DNA of 64,000 nt from Ciona intestinalis (lineage: Eukaryota > Chordata > Ascidiacea > Phlebobranchia > Cionidae). The position numbers were made by a program, and so were the translations under genes. The notes beneath the pieces are model-generated. The model made no database searches. It had not been told where the DNA came from and saw only the letters and a program-made list of their open reading frames with translations. Of the stretch, positions 62,515 through 64,000 are shown piece by piece; position 1 is the first letter of the stretch, and the number at the start of each line of letters is the position of its first letter. The stretch covers positions 2,491,483 through 2,555,482 of the forward strand of contig NC_020177.2 of NCBI RefSeq assembly GCF_000224145.3. Direction: 5' to 3'.

Positions 62515-64000
62515 GTTTAACAACTACTATATATTGTTTAATCTAAAGCAAAAAATAACATAACCTATTAATCTCTTCGGTCCGCTTCGGATACAGTAGC
62601 AAAAATCAGGTTAATTAATACAACGAAGGGAATTTGCAACAAAATACTTAGTTTGTGCGGAAAATTGCTGCCCTATAACAAGCTCTTGTGCGGAAAATTG
62701 CTGCCCTATAACAAGCACTAGTTTTATAGTTTTCGGATCACAGCACGGTTGAATATTTGTATCTATAAAATACGTGAGAAGTAGGTCTCAAAGTTGACAC
62801 GTATCTGCTGCAGCTGCACATTCAACTGTTCTAGCACCACGGGAAGCCAAACAAGCTGTTTTGTTACTTCGTACTGATGTGAAATAATTACACTACAGGA
62901 CTACAAAACGGGAAAGTCCCAAGAAGTGGTGATTTTTGTTCTGAATTGACCAAATTTTCTAAGGGATTCCTTGCAGATCGCGCGAAAGCACATAATAATC
63001 ACATATGTATTTTCATTAAATAGTAAAAGACTGACTTCGTTTCTCACTGAAATGTTGTTTGTAATAATTGCTTAGAACTGTTTGTATTAATTTAAGTGCT
63101 TCTTCTCAACTGTCTAGAGGTCATAGGTTTTAACAGAAATAGCTTTCCCGCTGTTTTTTTTTAAAATAAATGTCTAGAGAAGTTAGAAGTACTTTCTGAA
63201 AAGGTTATAACAGATCGACAGGCAATTTGTATTTTATATCACTTTTGTAACAGTACTATACTATTTTGACAGTAATTAGCGCGTCTGCCATTCTTATAGG
63301 CTTAACGCCCGCCACTGCTACCATTATGGGTGTAAATTTATAGTTAGATTGTTTTATATTCACCATTTTAATATTAAATTATGTTATCATAATTTATTAA
63401 ATAATGTATTGCATGTTTTGCTATAAGTAATTGTTGCATCTCCATTTTTCCCAATCTTGTCTATAGTTGGTCGGAGAACAATATCACGTGGGTATTCCCA
63501 ATCCCAATCTTTGTGAAGTCAGTTATTTTATTTCTCCACTGCCATGGAGAGAGGTTGTTAGGGGGTTTATTGGAGTAGGGGGAATCTATTGTTTGGTAAT
63601 TAAATATTTTTATTTGGTTGCTTTTTGTTTGTGAATGTATAAACATTAAAATATAGACTTTAGTATGTTTTAATTATCAATCGAACATAGCTACAAACCA
63701 CATTATGCTGCCAGCAGATGTAATTTTCAATATGAATGACCAACATTTTTTGAAAAAAAATATACGGCAGATACCAGGGAGACATATCATATGAACTTTT
63801 TAGTGAAAAAAAGATAAAATTAACTGATGCGAAAAAAAGGGCGCTGCATATAATGAAGCCTTGTTCAATTGGAAAATTGAAACATTACAAAGTCTATAAT
63901 TTATAATAGTTTTATATGTTTGGTGGTACATTTTGACGTTTAAGCATATCCATCTAGATACAAGTTCTGTTTCTTTCGATTGTATGCCCTTTAAGTGTAA
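62515..64000. other. Upstream region of STK19; no gene seen
   Basis: AT-rich. It holds a 31-base direct repeat at 62653-62718 and no credible exon on either strand. The promoter of the STK19-PIGX unit is expected near 62515-62800. Confidence 0.5.
62653..62718 (+). repeat. Tandem direct repeat, two 31-bp units
   Basis: TTGTGCGGAAAATTGCTGCC plus CTATAACAAGC occurs twice with a short joint. It lies 140-200 bp upstream of the STK19 ATG. Confidence 0.9.

Overview
The window looks like the genome of a tunicate, most likely a Ciona of the intestinalis/robusta type. All genes are spliced and animal-like. Introns are short and AT-rich. Two repeat families match what I remember of described Ciona elements: a 185-200 bp MITE with ends like TAGTAGGGTGGGG (about 42 copies or pieces here, roughly 12% of the sequence) and a tRNA-derived SINE with an (ATTC)n tail. 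Several start codons lie just after an orphan 3' splice site, as expected where spliced-leader trans-splicing is common. The assignment rests on recall, not on a search. Two assembly gaps are present (50 and 754 N).

Layout: 1-15.3 kb (+), most of a GRAF-type RhoGAP gene (BAR-PH-RhoGAP-SH3; the first BAR exon lies left of the window). 15.3-21.1 kb, intergenic. 21.1-29.7 kb (+), a nine-exon class A peptide-type GPCR with a very long acidic second extracellular loop. 31.8-34.3 kb (-) and 35.1-38.1 kb (+), a head-to-head pair encoding both subunits of pyridoxal 5'-phosphate synthase, PdxT (glutaminase) and PdxS (synthase). 39.5-40.9 kb (+), an intronless protein with two TREX-like exonuclease domains, the first without catalytic residues. 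42.2-46.6 kb (-), an NLR (NACHT plus short LRR). 47.8-49.8 kb (-), a small single-pass receptor with one TNFR-like cysteine-rich domain. 50.6-53.4 kb, repeats, including a second copy of the region upstream of the TREX-like gene. 53.4-60.2 kb (+), an unrecognised ten-exon nuclear-looking protein with a repeated acidic-PLxxW motif. 60.5-61.3 kb (-), PIGX. 61.7-62.5 kb (-), STK19, probably co-transcribed with PIGX. 62.5-64 kb, no gene seen.

The most notable content is the PdxS/PdxT pair. De novo vitamin B6 synthesis is not expected in a chordate. Both genes are intact in my exon models, keep their catalytic residues, are split by introns, and carry host MITE and SINE copies in those introns, so they belong to this genome and are not a bacterial contaminant. 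The TREX-like, NLR and TNFR-like genes form a neighbourhood with an innate-immunity flavour. Exon coordinates come from hand translation and splice-site phase matching and should be good to a few bases.
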